A stretch of DNA of 64,000 nt from Tianweitania sp. UT-5YL-CI-8. GTDB taxonomy: Bacteria; Pseudomonadota; Alphaproteobacteria; Rhizobiales; Rhizobiaceae. Below the pieces are notes generated by a model. The model had not been told where the DNA came from, ran no database searches, and worked only from the letters and a program-made list of their open reading frames with translations. This document shows, piece by piece, positions 33,631 to 43,463 of the stretch; the first letter of the stretch is position 1, and the number at the start of each line of letters is the position of its first letter. Made by a program: the position numbers and the translations under genes. The stretch is taken from positions 62,001 through 126,000 of the forward strand of contig NZ_JASCRR010000012.1 in the NCBI RefSeq assembly GCF_030010215.1, written 5' to 3'.

Positions 33631-34134
33631 ATGCGCAGATTGATAGCAACCATGTCGTGCCTGGCAGTGATCGCGGCGGCAGCGCCGGCGATGGCGCAGT
33701 CGGCGACGAAGATCGGGCAGCACAACGCTTGGGGCACCTACAGCTATCAGGCACAGAACGGCAAGGTCTGCTATGTCTTGACGGTGCCGACGGACAAGCA
33801 GCCGCCTACCCTCAACCATGGCGACATGTTCTTCTTCGTCAGCCAGAGACCCGGACAGCAGGTCAGCTTCGAACCGCAGTTCATTGCCGGCTACGATTTC
33901 CAGACCAACTCGAAAGTCTCGGTCACCATCGGCGCCCGGACATTCTCGATGTTCACGCGCGGCAAGTCGGCCTGGGTGGAAAACGCAGCCGAGGAGCCGC
34001 AACTGATCGCGGCCATGCGCGGCGGTTCCGACATGAAGATTTCAGCCAAGTCGGGCCGTGGCAACACCACGACCTACGTCTTCTCGCTGAAAGGCATTTC
34101 GGCCGCCCTGTCGTCCATCCAAAGCTGCAAGTAG
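33631..34134 (+). CDS. Invasion-associated locus B (IalB) family exported protein
   Basis: The 167-residue product has a signal peptide (MRRLIATMSCLAVIAAAAPA, cleavage near AMA/QS) and the IalB-like domain with WGTYSYQAQNGKVCYVLTVP, FFFVSQRPGQQVSFEPQFIA (in pieces) and YVFSLKGISAALSSIQSC. IalB family proteins were described in Bartonella invasion, but homologues are widespread in non-pathogenic rhizobia, so no virulence role should be assumed. ATG 33631 gives the best signal peptide; 22 upstream codons are in frame but look non-coding. It is probably monocistronic. Confidence 0.82.
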   Translation: MRRLIATMSCLAVIAAAAPAMAQSATKIGQHNAWGTYSYQAQNGKVCYVLTVPTDKQPPTLNHGDMFFFVSQRPGQQVSFEPQFIAGYDFQTNSKVSVTIGARTFSMFTRGKSAWVENAAEEPQLIAAMRGGSDMKISAKSGRGNTTTYVFSLKGISAALSSIQSCK

Positions 34135-34351
34135 AAGCGGCAGACGCTGATTAGGGCCGGCGTCGGAGGCATGCTGTTCTTTGCGAGAGAAAGGCTTCTT
34201 TCGCTAGCACAGCCCGGCGCAGCGGTAAAACCTCGCTCTGTGTCGGGCGTGACGCGGAGGGAAAGCTGTGCTATGGCCCAGCCTTCCGTTCCTTCGAACG
34301 CATTTTCGTCCGATGAACCGACGTAAATCCGTCCCTATATAAGCCGCTGCC

Positions 34352-35584
34352 ATGACCTTATCGTTTGACCTGACCACCGAGGGTACCCGCGACGCATTGC
34401 GCGCACGTGCGATGCAGCCCGCAAAGGATTCCCTGATCGGCCTCTCCCGCCCGGAAATGGCGGAGGCGTTGGTCAAGGTCGGCGTACCAGAGCGGCAGGC
34501 TAAAATGCGCGTTCAGCAGCTCTGGCACTGGCTCTATATACGCGGCGTGTCGAGCTTCTCGGATATGTTGAACATTTCCAAGGATCTGCGCGCGACGCTC
34601 GACAGGCATTTCACCATCGCACGGCCGGAAGTGGTGGAAGAGCAGATTTCGTCCGATGGCACGCGCAAATGGCTGTTCCGCTTTCCACCGCGCGGCGCCG
34701 GGCGTCCGGTCGAGATCGAGACTGTCTATATTCCCGAAGAGGGGCGCGGCACGCTGTGCATTTCCAGCCAGGTCGGCTGCACGCTGACCTGCTCGTTCTG
34801 CCACACAGGCACGCAGAAGCTGGTGCGCAACCTGACCGCCGAGGAAATCCTGACCCAGTTGATGACGGCGCGAGATCGGCTCGGCGATTTTCCCGAGCGC
34901 GGCACACCCGATGGCGCTATCGTGCCGGCGGAAGGGCGCAAGATCACCAACATCGTGATGATGGGCATGGGCGAGCCGCTCTACAATTTCGAGGCGGTGA
35001 AGACAGCCTTGCTGATAGCGTCGGACGGCGATGGGCTGGCGCTGTCCAAGCGCCGCATCACACTGTCGACCTCGGGTGTGGTGCCGGAAATCGTCAAGAC
35101 TGGGGAGGAGATCGGCGTGATGCTGGCGATTTCGCTGCATGCGCCGAACGACGAGCTGCGCGACCTTCTGGTGCCGATCAACAAGAAATATCCGCTGCAG
35201 CAGCTGATGGATGCCTGCCGCAACTATCCCGGCCTGTCCAATGCCAAGCGCATCACCTTCGAATATGTGATGCTGAAGGACGTCAACGACAGCCTCGACG
35301 ACGCGCGCGCCTTGATCAAGCTGCTCAAGGGCATTCCGGCCAAGATCAACCTGATCCCGTTCAACCCATGGCCAGGCACCAACTATCAGTGCTCGGACTG
35401 GGAGACGATCGAGAAGTTCGCCGACTACATCAACAATGCCGGATATGCGTCGCCGATCCGCACACCGCGCGGCCGCGACATCCTCGCGGCCTGCGGCCAG
35501 CTCAAGTCGGAATCCGAGCGCATGAAGAAGACCGAGCGCCTGGCGCTCGAAGCCATGATGATCGTAGGGCACGGCGAGGACTAA
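34352..35584 (+). CDS. rlmN: Dual-specificity 23S rRNA/tRNA (adenine-C2) methyltransferase RlmN
   Basis: RlmN methylates A2503 of 23S rRNA and A37 of some tRNAs by radical SAM chemistry. The 410-residue protein has the cluster cysteines C143, C147 and C150 ([12 protein letters not shown]), [15 protein letters not shown] and the methyl-carrying cysteine at C381 (DILAACGQL). The N-terminal RNA-binding part ([20 protein letters not shown]) is normal. The next gene starts five bases after its stop and is probably co-transcribed. Confidence 0.97.
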   Translation: MTLSFDLTTEGTRDALRARAMQPAKDSLIGLSRPEMAEALVKVGVPERQAKMRVQQLWHWLYIRGVSSFSDMLNISKDLRATLDRHFTIARPEVVEEQISSDGTRKWLFRFPPRGAGRPVEIETVYIPEEGRGTLCISSQVGCTLTCSFCHTGTQKLVRNLTAEEILTQLMTARDRLGDFPERGTPDGAIVPAEGRKITNIVMMGMGEPLYNFEAVKTALLIASDGDGLALSKRRITLSTSGVVPEIVKTGEEIGVMLAISLHAPNDELRDLLVPINKKYPLQQLMDACRNYPGLSNAKRITFEYVMLKDVNDSLDDARALIKLLKGIPAKINLIPFNPWPGTNYQCSDWETIEKFADYINNAGYASPIRTPRGRDILAACGQLKSESERMKKTERLALEAMMIVGHGED

Positions 35585-35589
35585 GCCGC

Positions 35590-36048
35590 ATGCTGTTCGC
35601 AATCGGCAAGCTGTTCCACATGCTGATGGGCTATGTCGTGGCCACGCTTGCTGCGTCTGCCTTCCTCAACCTCTTGTTTCTGGGATTGGCTGGCTTCACT
35701 GCCGAGGAGGCGGGCTGGGTGGCCTCTTCCGGATCGATGATCTTCTCCATCCCCTTCGTGGCGCTGTTCGTTTCTTATTTCGCCTTCATTCCCGGCTTGG
35801 TCGTCATGCTGCTGGCGGAAATGACGGGCAAGCGCGACTGGCTGTTTCATGCGCTTGGCGGTGCCCTGGTGGGGGTGGCGGTCGTGGGATATTTCTATCA
35901 GGTCGGGGAGCCTTCCAACGAGTTGCTCATTTCCGGCGCGCCGATCGCCGTGATCGGCAGCGGCATTGTCGGCGGGCTCGCCTACTGGTTCGTCACCGGC
36001 CGATTTGCCGGCAATTGGCGTGAGGCCAAAGCACCGCCGGTACGATAA
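35590..36048 (+). CDS. Small multi-pass membrane protein, unknown function
   Basis: The 152-residue protein has about four hydrophobic segments (MLFAIGKLFHMLMGYVVATL; FSIPFVALFVSYFAFIPGLV; LFHALGGALVGVAVVGYFY; PIAVIGSGIVGGLAYWFVTG). I do not recognise a named family. It starts five bases after rlmN, within the same transcript, and converges on the LysE gene. ATG 35590 is supported by GGCGAGGA upstream; the longer frame from 34669 lies inside rlmN and is spurious. Confidence 0.75.
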   Translation: MLFAIGKLFHMLMGYVVATLAASAFLNLLFLGLAGFTAEEAGWVASSGSMIFSIPFVALFVSYFAFIPGLVVMLLAEMTGKRDWLFHALGGALVGVAVVGYFYQVGEPSNELLISGAPIAVIGSGIVGGLAYWFVTGRFAGNWREAKAPPVR

Positions 36049-36055
36049 GGCCGCC

Positions 36056-36697
36056 CTATCGCGCCTGCGCCGTGAGGATTTTCAGCGCAAAGGCGGAAAA
36101 GACGCCTGCAAAGACATAATCGACGATGCGGGTGACGCGCGGGCTTTTGCGCAGCAAGGCGGAGAAACGGTCGGCTGCAACCACCATGGCGGCAGTCAGC
36201 GGCAGCGACACGACGATGAAGGACAGGCCGAGGAAGAACAGTTTTCCCGGCGCGTGCGGGTCGCTTGCCGAGACGAATTGCGGCAAAAAGGTCATGAAGA
36301 ACAGGATGATCTTGGGGTTCATCAGGTTGATGCCCAGGCCCGTCGCCCAGTTTTTCATCAATGAGCGGCTGCCTCCGGCCTTCTTCTCCGGCGAAAACGC
36401 CGAACCGTGGCGGATGGCCTGCCAGGCAAGGTATAGAAGATAGGCCGCGCCGCCAAATTTCAGCACCAGAAATGCTTCCGGCGAAGCGACGATCAGCGCC
36501 GACAGACCCAGCGCGACCAACGACGTGTGGACCACGATGCCTGTCATCGCGCCGGCCATGCAGGCAAAGCCCGCAGCACGACCCTGCGACAGCGCGCGGC
36601 CGACGAACAGCGTCATGTCCGGTCCGGGCGTGATGGCGATGATGATGGTGGCGACTGCGAATTGCAGCAGCGTGGCGATGTCGGGAACGAAGGTCAT
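36056..36697 (-). CDS. LysE/RhtB-family amino-acid exporter
   Basis: The 213-residue protein has six hydrophobic segments and the LysE/RhtB signature ITPGPDMTLFVGRALSQGRA near the start, then FGGAAYLLYLAWQAIRHG and GLGINLMNPKIILFFMTFLP. Members export lysine, threonine, homoserine lactone or related amino acids. The specific substrate cannot be inferred. ATG 36697, with TGGAG about eight bases upstream, is preferred over a GTG three codons earlier. It converges on the small membrane protein gene with seven bases between stops. Confidence 0.92.
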   Translation of the reverse strand: MTFVPDIATLLQFAVATIIIAITPGPDMTLFVGRALSQGRAAGFACMAGAMTGIVVHTSLVALGLSALIVASPEAFLVLKFGGAAYLLYLAWQAIRHGSAFSPEKKAGGSRSLMKNWATGLGINLMNPKIILFFMTFLPQFVSASDPHAPGKLFFLGLSFIVVSLPLTAAMVVAADRFSALLRKSPRVTRIVDYVFAGVFSAFALKILTAQAR

Positions 36698-36886
36698 GGG
36701 CGGCACTCCAGAGCGCGGCGCAGCCTATCCGATCGTCTTTTCACGCGCCAGATGGGATATGCGTTGTCCGGAAAAGCGCAACGCGGCGCGCTTCGCTTTG
36801 ATTTTTGGGCTGACCTTGTGTAAAGCGACTGACGCAAGCTGCCTCGGCAGCATTCAGAGCCAGATCGAAACAGTCGAGCCACAAAC

Positions 36887-37492
36887 ATGGACAAGTTCAC
36901 GAAGCTCACAGGCGTTGCGGCACCGCTGCCGATCGTCAACATCGACACCGACATGATCATTCCGAAGGATTACCTGAAGACGATCAAGCGGACCGGGCTT
37001 CGCGCGGGTCTTTTCGCAGAAATGCGCCTCAATGAGGATGGCACCGAGAACCCCGATTTCGTGCTCAATAAGCCGGCCTACCGCAACGCGCAGATCCTGG
37101 TCGCGGGCGACAATTTCGGCTGCGGCTCGAGCCGTGAGCATGCGCCCTGGGCGTTGCTCGACTTCGGCATCCGCTGCGTGATTTCCACCAGCTTCGCCGA
37201 CATCTTCTACAACAACTGCTTCAAGAACGGCATCCTGCCGATCACCGTCAGCCCCGAAGACCTCGACAAGCTGATGGACGATGCCTCGCGCGGCGCCAAT
37301 GCCACGCTGACCGTCGATCTCGAGGAGCAGGAAATCCGCGGCCCCGATGGGGGAACGGTCAAGTTCAGCATCGACGAATTTCGCCGCCACTGCATGCTCA
37401 ACGGCCTCGACGATATCGGCCTGACCATGGCAAAAGAACCATCCATCGACGTTTTCGAAAAGCAGCTTGCCGAAAGCCGTCCCTGGGCCTGA
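36887..37492 (+). CDS. leuD: 3-isopropylmalate dehydratase small subunit
   Basis: LeuD pairs with LeuC to isomerise 2-isopropylmalate to 3-isopropylmalate in leucine synthesis. The 201-residue protein carries the aconitase swivel-domain blocks [36 protein letters not shown] and the [11 protein letters not shown] substrate loop. leuC is not in this window. leuB lies 22 kb away, so leucine genes are dispersed as in many rhizobia. A secreted protein gene follows 31 bases downstream. Confidence 0.97.
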   Translation: MDKFTKLTGVAAPLPIVNIDTDMIIPKDYLKTIKRTGLRAGLFAEMRLNEDGTENPDFVLNKPAYRNAQILVAGDNFGCGSSREHAPWALLDFGIRCVISTSFADIFYNNCFKNGILPITVSPEDLDKLMDDASRGANATLTVDLEEQEIRGPDGGTVKFSIDEFRRHCMLNGLDDIGLTMAKEPSIDVFEKQLAESRPWA

Positions 37493-37523
37493 GTGCCTCT
37501 CATATTGAAGAGCGGAGAAGCGG

Positions 37524-38354
37524 ATGTTCAGATTTTCGACCCTCTCCGCTCTCACGTTGCTGCCGCTGCTTTTCGCCTCGCCGCTCCTGGCGCAGGAGGA
37601 CGATGACGGCCCGGTGGCCTTTGCCGGCGGCGAACTGACGATCACCGAAAATGCTGAGATGGAAAAGATCCTAGCCTTCAACGGCAAGGAACTGCTGCGC
37701 AACTACATGCTGTTCTATGACGGCACTGTCGAGGTGCAGGACATGCCCGTCGCGTTGTTTCAAGCAGGCGAGGGCGGCAATGCCTGCGGTCCGCAGACGG
37801 TGATCGTCTGGAAGCCCGAGGGTGGCGAGGTCCAGTCGGTGCTTGCCGGCGACGATTGCGGATCGCCCCCGCCAGCGGTGACGGACGACAGCATCTATTT
37901 CGTTCCCTACCTGCTTCCCGGCACCACCTCCGATGTGCAGGTATGGTCGCCGGATGAAGGCTTGCGCGTGGCCGGCTCGATGCGCTTCGTGCCGCAGCCC
38001 GATACCGGCTGGGCCGACCTCAAGCCTGAAAACATCGGCCATATCATCGACGCCTTCGACAATGGCGGGATCTACACGGCGGCCAGCGAACTGTTGGGCG
38101 ATGACATGGACGATGTCGTGTCCAGCCTGGTCGTCGGAAGCGAACCCGAGCGTCTGCCTTCGAGCGTGTTCTATGCCACTGGTTGCGTGCCGCATGCCTG
38201 CGGCGTTTCGGACGGTTTCATGGCCGTCGATCCGAAGGCGCAAAAGCTCTATTTCGCTCAGCAGACCGACGCCGAGCCGAAGACCTGGCCGGAACTCTCC
38301 GGATGGCCGGCGGATATCCGCGATGCGATGGAAAAAGCGCTGGCTGATCGGTAG
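37524..38354 (+). CDS. Conserved secreted protein, unknown function
   Basis: The 276-residue product has a clear signal peptide (MFRFSTLSALTLLPLLFASP, cleavage at LLA/QEDDD). The mature protein is acidic and holds four cysteines (NACGPQ, DDCGSP, TGCVPHACG) that could form two periplasmic disulfides. No catalytic motif or named domain is recognised. It resembles hypothetical proteins found beside leuD in Mesorhizobium-type genomes, which is a memory-based impression. It may be co-transcribed with leuD and converges on the TraB-family gene. Confidence 0.75.
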   Translation: MFRFSTLSALTLLPLLFASPLLAQEDDDGPVAFAGGELTITENAEMEKILAFNGKELLRNYMLFYDGTVEVQDMPVALFQAGEGGNACGPQTVIVWKPEGGEVQSVLAGDDCGSPPPAVTDDSIYFVPYLLPGTTSDVQVWSPDEGLRVAGSMRFVPQPDTGWADLKPENIGHIIDAFDNGGIYTAASELLGDDMDDVVSSLVVGSEPERLPSSVFYATGCVPHACGVSDGFMAVDPKAQKLYFAQQTDAEPKTWPELSGWPADIRDAMEKALADR

Positions 38355-38372
38355 CGTGCCCGATGCGCATCT

Positions 38373-39419
38373 CTATTCGACTGAGGTCAGCGTGTAGCCT
38401 TTTTCACGCAGCAACTCAACGACACCTTCCTGTCCAGGAAGGTGCAGGGCTCCGACGGCAATGAATGCACTGCCGTTTTCAAGGAACGGCGTGGCTCGCT
38501 CCGCCATTGTATGGTTCCGCATGGTGACGATGGTCTGCTCGAAGGCGGCGTAATCTTCCATCGAGGATTCGCGCTCTGGCACAGCGGCCTTGACGACCGG
38601 CATCATCAGCGCGATCCTGCCTTGCAGATACAGTGCAAGCATTGTTTCGTTCATGTCGTCTACAAGTGAACCTCCCCGCGCAAGCTCGACAAGTCCGCGC
38701 ATGTGCATGTCGAACGGCAGCGAGGAGATGGCTTCCACTTGCTCCGCGCCGGTTTCCAGACCATCGACGTCCTTGCCGTCGGCTTGCGCCTTTTTGGCCA
38801 GCATGATGTCGAGAGGGGCGTCGTGAGCGATGAGCGCCAGCTGACATTTCGGCAAGGCGAAAACCGAACTGAGCACCCAGGGCTTCATTTTTTGTACGCT
38901 GTAGGGCGGGATACCGCGCTCTTCCAGCACCGCGCGCAGCGCGGTCGCATCGTCTTCGGACAGATGCGAGAAGAGCGTGCTTCCATCGGTGAACATTGTC
39001 AGTTCGGGGCGGCTGGTCGTCGCTCCAGCCATTTTTCTCGGGTCCAGAATGTCCGTTGTCTCGATCACCACGGTGCCTGCGCCATCGAAGGCCTGCAAGA
39101 CGCTTTCAGGCAGATCAAGGATGCGGGGATCAGTGACATGTATCGTTCCCATCAGCCACGACGGTTCGATGCCTTCCTTTTCGATTTTCCACAAGCGTCC
39201 TTGCCCATTGGGTGTAGCCGTTGCCTCGGCTTCGGCCTTGGCCAGCAGATCGGGCCTCGTCTTCGCAAGCTCTTCCACATAGTTTTTGCCGGTGCATACC
39301 GGCGCTTCCTGCGCGTGGGCGCCGCCCGCCACTTCCAGAAGGCTCAACACGATGCTTACCAGGAAAAGTGTGTTCAGTCCTGCAAGCAGCTTTAGCGGCC
39401 GGTAAGGTGTGGCTTTCAT
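38373..39419 (-). CDS. TraB/GumN-family protein, exported
   Basis: The product of about 348 residues has an N-terminal hydrophobic segment (LAGLNTLFLVSIVLSLLEVA, with AHA/QE as a possible cleavage site), and the TraB/GumN motifs WLMGTIHVTDPR, VVIETTD and a C-terminal GALHLPGQEGVVELLREKGY. The family is distantly related to erythromycin-esterase and TIKI metalloproteases and keeps a GxxH pair (GTIH, GALH), which is present here. The function is unknown. The start could be 39437 instead; neither has a strong ribosome site. xerC stops just upstream in the same direction. Confidence 0.85.
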   Translation of the reverse strand: MKATPYRPLKLLAGLNTLFLVSIVLSLLEVAGGAHAQEAPVCTGKNYVEELAKTRPDLLAKAEAEATATPNGQGRLWKIEKEGIEPSWLMGTIHVTDPRILDLPESVLQAFDGAGTVVIETTDILDPRKMAGATTSRPELTMFTDGSTLFSHLSEDDATALRAVLEERGIPPYSVQKMKPWVLSSVFALPKCQLALIAHDAPLDIMLAKKAQADGKDVDGLETGAEQVEAISSLPFDMHMRGLVELARGGSLVDDMNETMLALYLQGRIALMMPVVKAAVPERESSMEDYAAFEQTIVTMRNHTMAERATPFLENGSAFIAVGALHLPGQEGVVELLREKGYTLTSVE

Positions 39420-39442
39420 GTCAGAATCCGTGAGCATAAGGA

Positions 39443-40378
39443 TCAGGCGCGGGGGTGGGCGGCTTCGTAGATGTCGAGCAGGCGGGCAGTGTCGACGCCG
39501 GTGTAGATCTGGGTGGTCGAAAGGCTTGCGTGGCCCAGAAGCTCCTGGATCGTACGCAGATCGCCGCCGCGCCCCAGCAGATGGGTGGCGAAGGAATGGC
39601 GCAGCGCGTGTGGCGTCGCCGTATCCGGCAGGTTCAGTGCCGAGCGCATCTTGCACATTTCGCGCTGGATGATCGCCGGATTAAGCTGTCCGCCCTTGGC
39701 GCCGACGAAAAGTGGTCCGTTCGCGGCGAGCGCGTAAGGGCACAGGCGCTTGTACTCGGTGACCGCCTTGGCGGCGATGGGCAGCACCGGCACGAGCCGG
39801 GTCTTGCCGCCCTTGCCGGTGATGCGCAGCACACGGTCGTCCTCCATGAGATCGCCGGCCTTTAGCCCGAGCGCTTCTGAAATGCGCAATCCCGAGCCGT
39901 AGAGCAGCACCAGAACGGCAGCGTTGCGCGCGGCTATCCACGGCTCATCGACCAGTTGTTCGCCTGCGGAGACCACCCGCTTGGCGTCCGCGGCGGTCAA
40001 TGGCTTGGGCAGCGACTTAGGCTGTTTCGGTGCACGCAGAGCCGTGGCTCCCGCAGCATTGACCAGGCCCTGGCGTTCCAGGAATCGCAGCAGCGAGCGT
40101 ACGCCTGCCAGGCCGCGCCCCAACGTCCTGGCTCCGGCGCCCGCCGATCGTCGTGTGGCGAGGAAGCCGCGCAGATCGGCTGGACGCAGGTCCTTGATGT
40201 CGGCGATGCCCGGCGCGCCGCCATTGTGGCCGGTCATGAACTGCAGGAACTGGCGCGTGTCGCGCTCATAGGCGTCAACGGTCAGGGGCGACAGACGCCG
40301 TTCACCGGCAAGCGATTTGAGCCAGCTTTCGCGGGCTGCTTGCAGATCGGGTTGTGCGGCGATGAGAAATTCCTGCAT
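39443..40378 (-). CDS. xerC: Tyrosine site-specific recombinase XerC
   Basis: XerC acts with XerD at dif to resolve chromosome dimers. The 311-residue protein has an N-terminal SAM-like core-binding domain (RLSPLTVDAYERDTRQFLQF) and all catalytic residues: R in GSGLRISE, K in GKGGKTR, H and R in HALRHSF, H in GHASL and Y in TQIYTGV. It is a chromosomal XerC, as judged by domain length and by the absence of phage or transposon genes around it, although XerD cannot be excluded by eye. ATG 40378 matches the family. It is divergent from rimM. Confidence 0.9.
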   Translation of the reverse strand: MQEFLIAAQPDLQAARESWLKSLAGERRLSPLTVDAYERDTRQFLQFMTGHNGGAPGIADIKDLRPADLRGFLATRRSAGAGARTLGRGLAGVRSLLRFLERQGLVNAAGATALRAPKQPKSLPKPLTAADAKRVVSAGEQLVDEPWIAARNAAVLVLLYGSGLRISEALGLKAGDLMEDDRVLRITGKGGKTRLVPVLPIAAKAVTEYKRLCPYALAANGPLFVGAKGGQLNPAIIQREMCKMRSALNLPDTATPHALRHSFATHLLGRGGDLRTIQELLGHASLSTTQIYTGVDTARLLDIYEAAHPRA

Positions 40379-40461
40379 TGGCAGCAAGGGTCCGATTGGA
40401 ATAAGGCATTTCGATAAGTAAGCATTTACCTATTCAGTTAGAAAACAGTGAACCGCAATCC

Positions 40462-41031
40462 ATGCCCAAACTGCAAAATCCCATCCAGATGGCCGTGATC
40501 GGCGCCGCCCATGGCATCAAGGGCGAGGTGCGGGTGAAGACTTTCACCGGGGATCCGCTGTCGCTCGGCGACTACGGTCCGCTCTACAGCCGAGACGGCC
40601 GGCCCTTCGAGATTGCAGCGATACGCCCGGCCAAGGAGGTCGTGGTGGTTCGCTTCAAGGGCTTGAGCGACCGAAACGCCGCCGAGGCGTTGGCCGGCAC
40701 CGATCTGTTCATCGACCGATCGGCCTTGCCGGACGACGGCGAGGAGGGCGAGTTCTACCATGCCGACCTGATCGGGCTCGCAGTGCGGGACGACACGGAC
40801 ACCGCTGTCGGGAAGGTGACGGCGGTGCAGAATTTCGGCGGCGGCGACATTCTCGAAATCGTTTTCCAGGGCCGCAAGGGCGTGTTGATCCCGTTCACCG
40901 AGGCTGCCGTGCCAACGGTTGATGTTGCGGGCGGCTTCATACGCATAGATCCGCTGGCGGCAGGCCTTGTCGACGATGGCGAGGACGAAGACGCGCCGGA
41001 TCGCCCTGCGCCGCGCGGCGAGCAAGGCTGA
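40462..41031 (+). CDS. rimM: 16S rRNA processing/ribosome maturation factor RimM
   Basis: RimM helps 30S maturation through binding of S19. The 189-residue protein has the N-terminal RimM domain ([20 protein letters not shown]) and a PRC-barrel-like C-terminal part ([30 protein letters not shown]). An acidic, flexible tail ([12 protein letters not shown]) follows. The stop overlaps the trmD start by one base (TGATG). In many rhizobia rpsP precedes rimM, but here the upstream gene is xerC on the other strand. Confidence 0.96.
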   Translation: MPKLQNPIQMAVIGAAHGIKGEVRVKTFTGDPLSLGDYGPLYSRDGRPFEIAAIRPAKEVVVVRFKGLSDRNAAEALAGTDLFIDRSALPDDGEEGEFYHADLIGLAVRDDTDTAVGKVTAVQNFGGGDILEIVFQGRKGVLIPFTEAAVPTVDVAGGFIRIDPLAAGLVDDGEDEDAPDRPAPRGEQG

Positions 41032-41729
41032 TGTTCCGGGCGACGGTCCTCACACTCTATCCCGAGATGTTTCCCGGCGCGCTCGGTCTTTCGCTCGCGG
41101 GCCGGGCGCTCGAAGCGGGTTCTTGGACGCTCGATACGGTGCAGATCCGCGATTTCGCCACCGACCGACACCGCACGGTCGACGATACGCCGGCGGGCGG
41201 CGGTGCCGGGATGGTGCTGCGCGCCGACATTTTGGCAAAAGCCATCGACCATGCCTCACCCCAGGGCGACGGCAGGCCGCGCCTTTTAATGAGCCCACGC
41301 GGCAAGCCGTTGAACCAGGAGCGTGTGCGCGAACTCGCCGCGGGACCGGGGGCGGTCATCGTATGCGGGCGTTTTGAAGGGATAGACCAGCGCGTCATCG
41401 AGTCTCGCGGTCTGGAAGAGGTCTCGATCGGCGATTTCATCCTGTCGGGCGGCGAGCCAGCGGCCTTGGTGCTGCTCGATGCCGTCGTACGTCTTTTGCC
41501 GGGGGTGATGGGCAATCAGATCTCGGGCGAGGAGGAAAGTTTCGAGAATGGGTTGCTCGAGCATCCACACTACACCCGGCCTCAGTTGTTCGAGGATATG
41601 CCCATTCCCGACATCCTGACATCCGGCAATCATGCGAAAATCGCCGCATGGCGGCACGAGCGAGCGCTCGAACTGACGGCCGAGCGTCGGCCCGATCTTA
41701 TCGCGGCGCGTCAGCCACGCCAGAAATAA
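41031..41729 (+). CDS. trmD: tRNA (guanine-N1-)-methyltransferase
   Basis: TrmD makes m1G37 in tRNA and prevents frameshifting. The 232-residue protein has the SPOUT deep-knot motifs [28 protein letters not shown] and [20 protein letters not shown]. The start is coupled to rimM. The last 19 bases overlap the convergent TauE/SafE gene. This convergent gene separates trmD from rplS, which normally follow each other directly. Confidence 0.97.
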   Translation: MFRATVLTLYPEMFPGALGLSLAGRALEAGSWTLDTVQIRDFATDRHRTVDDTPAGGGAGMVLRADILAKAIDHASPQGDGRPRLLMSPRGKPLNQERVRELAAGPGAVIVCGRFEGIDQRVIESRGLEEVSIGDFILSGGEPAALVLLDAVVRLLPGVMGNQISGEEESFENGLLEHPHYTRPQLFEDMPIPDILTSGNHAKIAAWRHERALELTAERRPDLIAARQPRQK

Positions 41730-42466
41730 TAGGCGGCCAAGAGCACGCCGACGGCGATGACGAAGCCGCGCACGATGCCTTGCGGGACGCGGCGCGCGAG
41801 CCATACCCCGGCATAGCCGCCAAGCGCTGCGCCCGGAACCAGGAATACGGCATGCAGCCATGCAACCACGCCGCCCGAAGCGAAGACGGCGATGGCGACA
41901 GCGGCGATGACGATGGACAATAGGCATTTGAGAGCGTTGATGCGGTGGTAGTCGCCGCCTTCGGTCAGGCTGAGCGTCGCCAGCATCATCACCCCCATGC
42001 CGGCGCCGAAAAAGCCGCCATAGACCGACGTGACGAGCTGGGTGATGCCGCCGACAAAAGTCGGTGTATCACGCCGCGCCGGCATGCCGGTCCGCGCCGG
42101 CCGCAGCCATGGACCTGCCGCGAAAATGCCGGTGGCAGCCAGCAGCAGCCACGGCACGATGGCGCTGAACGAGGCATTGTCCAGCGAGATCAGCACAAGA
42201 GCTCCCACGAGCGTGCCGAGGCCGGAAAGAATGCACAGGATGACCGCACTACGCCCCATGGCGCGGATGTCGTCGAGATAAGCGTGACTGGAGGTGAGGT
42301 AGCCGGGAAATTGGGCGATGGCCGAGGTCGCATTGGCCGAGATCGGCGGTACGCCCGCGAGTGTGAGCACGCCGAAGACCAGGAACGTGCCGCCGCCGGC
42401 AATCGCGTTGACGGCGCCCGACAGGAAACCCGCGCCGAACAGAAGGGCAGCAAAGAACAAGGTCAC
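41711..42466 (-). CDS. TauE/SafE-family sulfite/anion exporter-like permease
   Basis: The 251-residue protein has about eight hydrophobic segments with the family pattern [35 protein letters not shown] and [13 protein letters not shown]. Members export sulfite, sulfoacetate or other anions. The substrate is unknown. The GTG at 42466 is chosen because GGGAGGAG stands five bases upstream; the long open frame to 42709 has no homology. It overlaps the trmD stop by 19 bases. Confidence 0.9.
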   Translation of the reverse strand: MTLFFAALLFGAGFLSGAVNAIAGGGTFLVFGVLTLAGVPPISANATSAIAQFPGYLTSSHAYLDDIRAMGRSAVILCILSGLGTLVGALVLISLDNASFSAIVPWLLLAATGIFAAGPWLRPARTGMPARRDTPTFVGGITQLVTSVYGGFFGAGMGVMMLATLSLTEGGDYHRINALKCLLSIVIAAVAIAVFASGGVVAWLHAVFLVPGAALGGYAGVWLARRVPQGIVRGFVIAVGVLLAAYYFWRG

Positions 42467-42771
42467 CGCGTCTCCTCCCGATGTAGGGCTTTGCTGTAGA
42501 TGATTTGGGCCTCTGCCGACAAGGTGCAGCAAGAAACGCAAAAGTGCTGTTTCGGCCGGAAATCTGCGCTGATGAGTTGATAGATACAGAAAAAACCTGT
42601 ATGTGCCCGCGCAACTGGTCGAAGGTTCGTCCGGTCCCGTCAACAATGACGGTGTAGTCGCCCCTGCTTTTTCGAGTGCGAACGAGAGAAAGCATAGCCG
42701 CGCGGTCAATGGAACTGCAAGGCGAGCGCTGGGCGCTCTGGCTGTCGAAAGAACAAGAAGAGGATACTGAT
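42467..42771. other. Leader region of rplS and TauE-like gene promoter
   Basis: No gene is supported. A small inverted repeat ATACAG-N7-CTGTAT at 42585-42603 might be regulatory, and a weak ribosome site for rplS is at the right end. The in-frame upstream part of rplS (from 42676) shows no conservation. Confidence 0.4.
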
Positions 42772-43320
42772 ATGGATATTATCCGTCAGCTCGAGGCCGA
42801 ACAGGCCGCCAAGATCGAAGCCAAGCGCACGCTTCCCGAATTCCAGGCTGGCGACACCGTCCGCGTCATGGTTCGCGTCACGGAAGGCACCCGCACCCGC
42901 GTGCAGGCCTATGAAGGCGTTGTCATTGCGCGCGCCGGCGCCGGCTTCCAGGAAAACTTCACCGTCCGCAAAATCTCTTATGGCGAAGGCGTGGAGCGCG
43001 TGTTCCCGATCTACTCGCCGATGATCGAGGGCGTCGAGATCGTCCGCCGCGGTAAGGTCCGTCGCGCCAAGCTCTACTATCTGCGCGACCGTCGCGGCAA
43101 ATCGGCCCGCATCACCGAGAACACCAGCGTTCGCGCCCGCAAGCTCAACGATGCCGAGCGCGAAGCGCTGAATGCCGAAAAGGCCCGCATCGAGGCCGAG
43201 AAGGTCGCAGCCGCCCAGGCTCTCGCAGCCGAGAAGGCCGCGCAGGAAGCTGCCGAGAAGAAGGCTGCCGCCGATGCCGCTGCTGCTGCCGAAACCGCAG
43301 CGACCGAAGCCGCCGAATAA
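42772..43320 (+). CDS. rplS: 50S ribosomal protein L19 with long alanine-rich tail
   Basis: L19 sits at the 30S-50S interface. The first 120 or so residues are normal ([63 protein letters not shown]). A tail of about 60 residues, rich in Ala, Glu and Lys ([20 protein letters not shown] and similar), follows and probably forms a helix. Rhizobial L19 often has such an extension. ATG 42772 follows AGAGGA. Strong terminator structures follow the stop. Confidence 0.96.
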   Translation: MDIIRQLEAEQAAKIEAKRTLPEFQAGDTVRVMVRVTEGTRTRVQAYEGVVIARAGAGFQENFTVRKISYGEGVERVFPIYSPMIEGVEIVRRGKVRRAKLYYLRDRRGKSARITENTSVRARKLNDAEREALNAEKARIEAEKVAAAQALAAEKAAQEAAEKKAAADAAAAAETAATEAAE

Positions 43321-43349
43321 GACTTCAGCCCATTGGGCTTGGACTACCG

Positions 43350-43382
43350 AAACCCCGTCGCTTGCGGCGGGGTTTTTGTTTG
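43350..43382 (+). terminator. Terminator of rplS
   Basis: The stem AACCCCG/CGGGGTT with an inner GC-rich loop is followed by TTTGTTT, 30 bases after the rplS stop. Confidence 0.93.
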
Positions 43383-43410
43383 GCGGCTCTAAGCGGATCG
43401 TTAAGGACAA

Positions 43411-43437
43411 ATAAAAACCCCCGGCAAGCCGGGGGTT
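43411..43437 (-). terminator. Terminator of rpmE
   Basis: A perfect ten-base stem AACCCCCGGC/GCCGGGGGTT with a two-base loop is followed on the minus strand by TTTTTATTT. It ends the rpmE transcript. Confidence 0.93.
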
Positions 43438-43463
43438 CAAAACTGTCGGTACGGAAGCGGCGG

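Noticed and set aside
33631-34134. IalB-family gene as a virulence determinant
   Set aside because: Homologues are common in non-pathogenic rhizobia, and nothing else in the window suggests a pathogen.
39443-40378. Tyrosine recombinase as integrase of a mobile island
   Set aside because: Length and motifs fit chromosomal XerC, and no tRNA, attachment repeats or mobile genes surround it.
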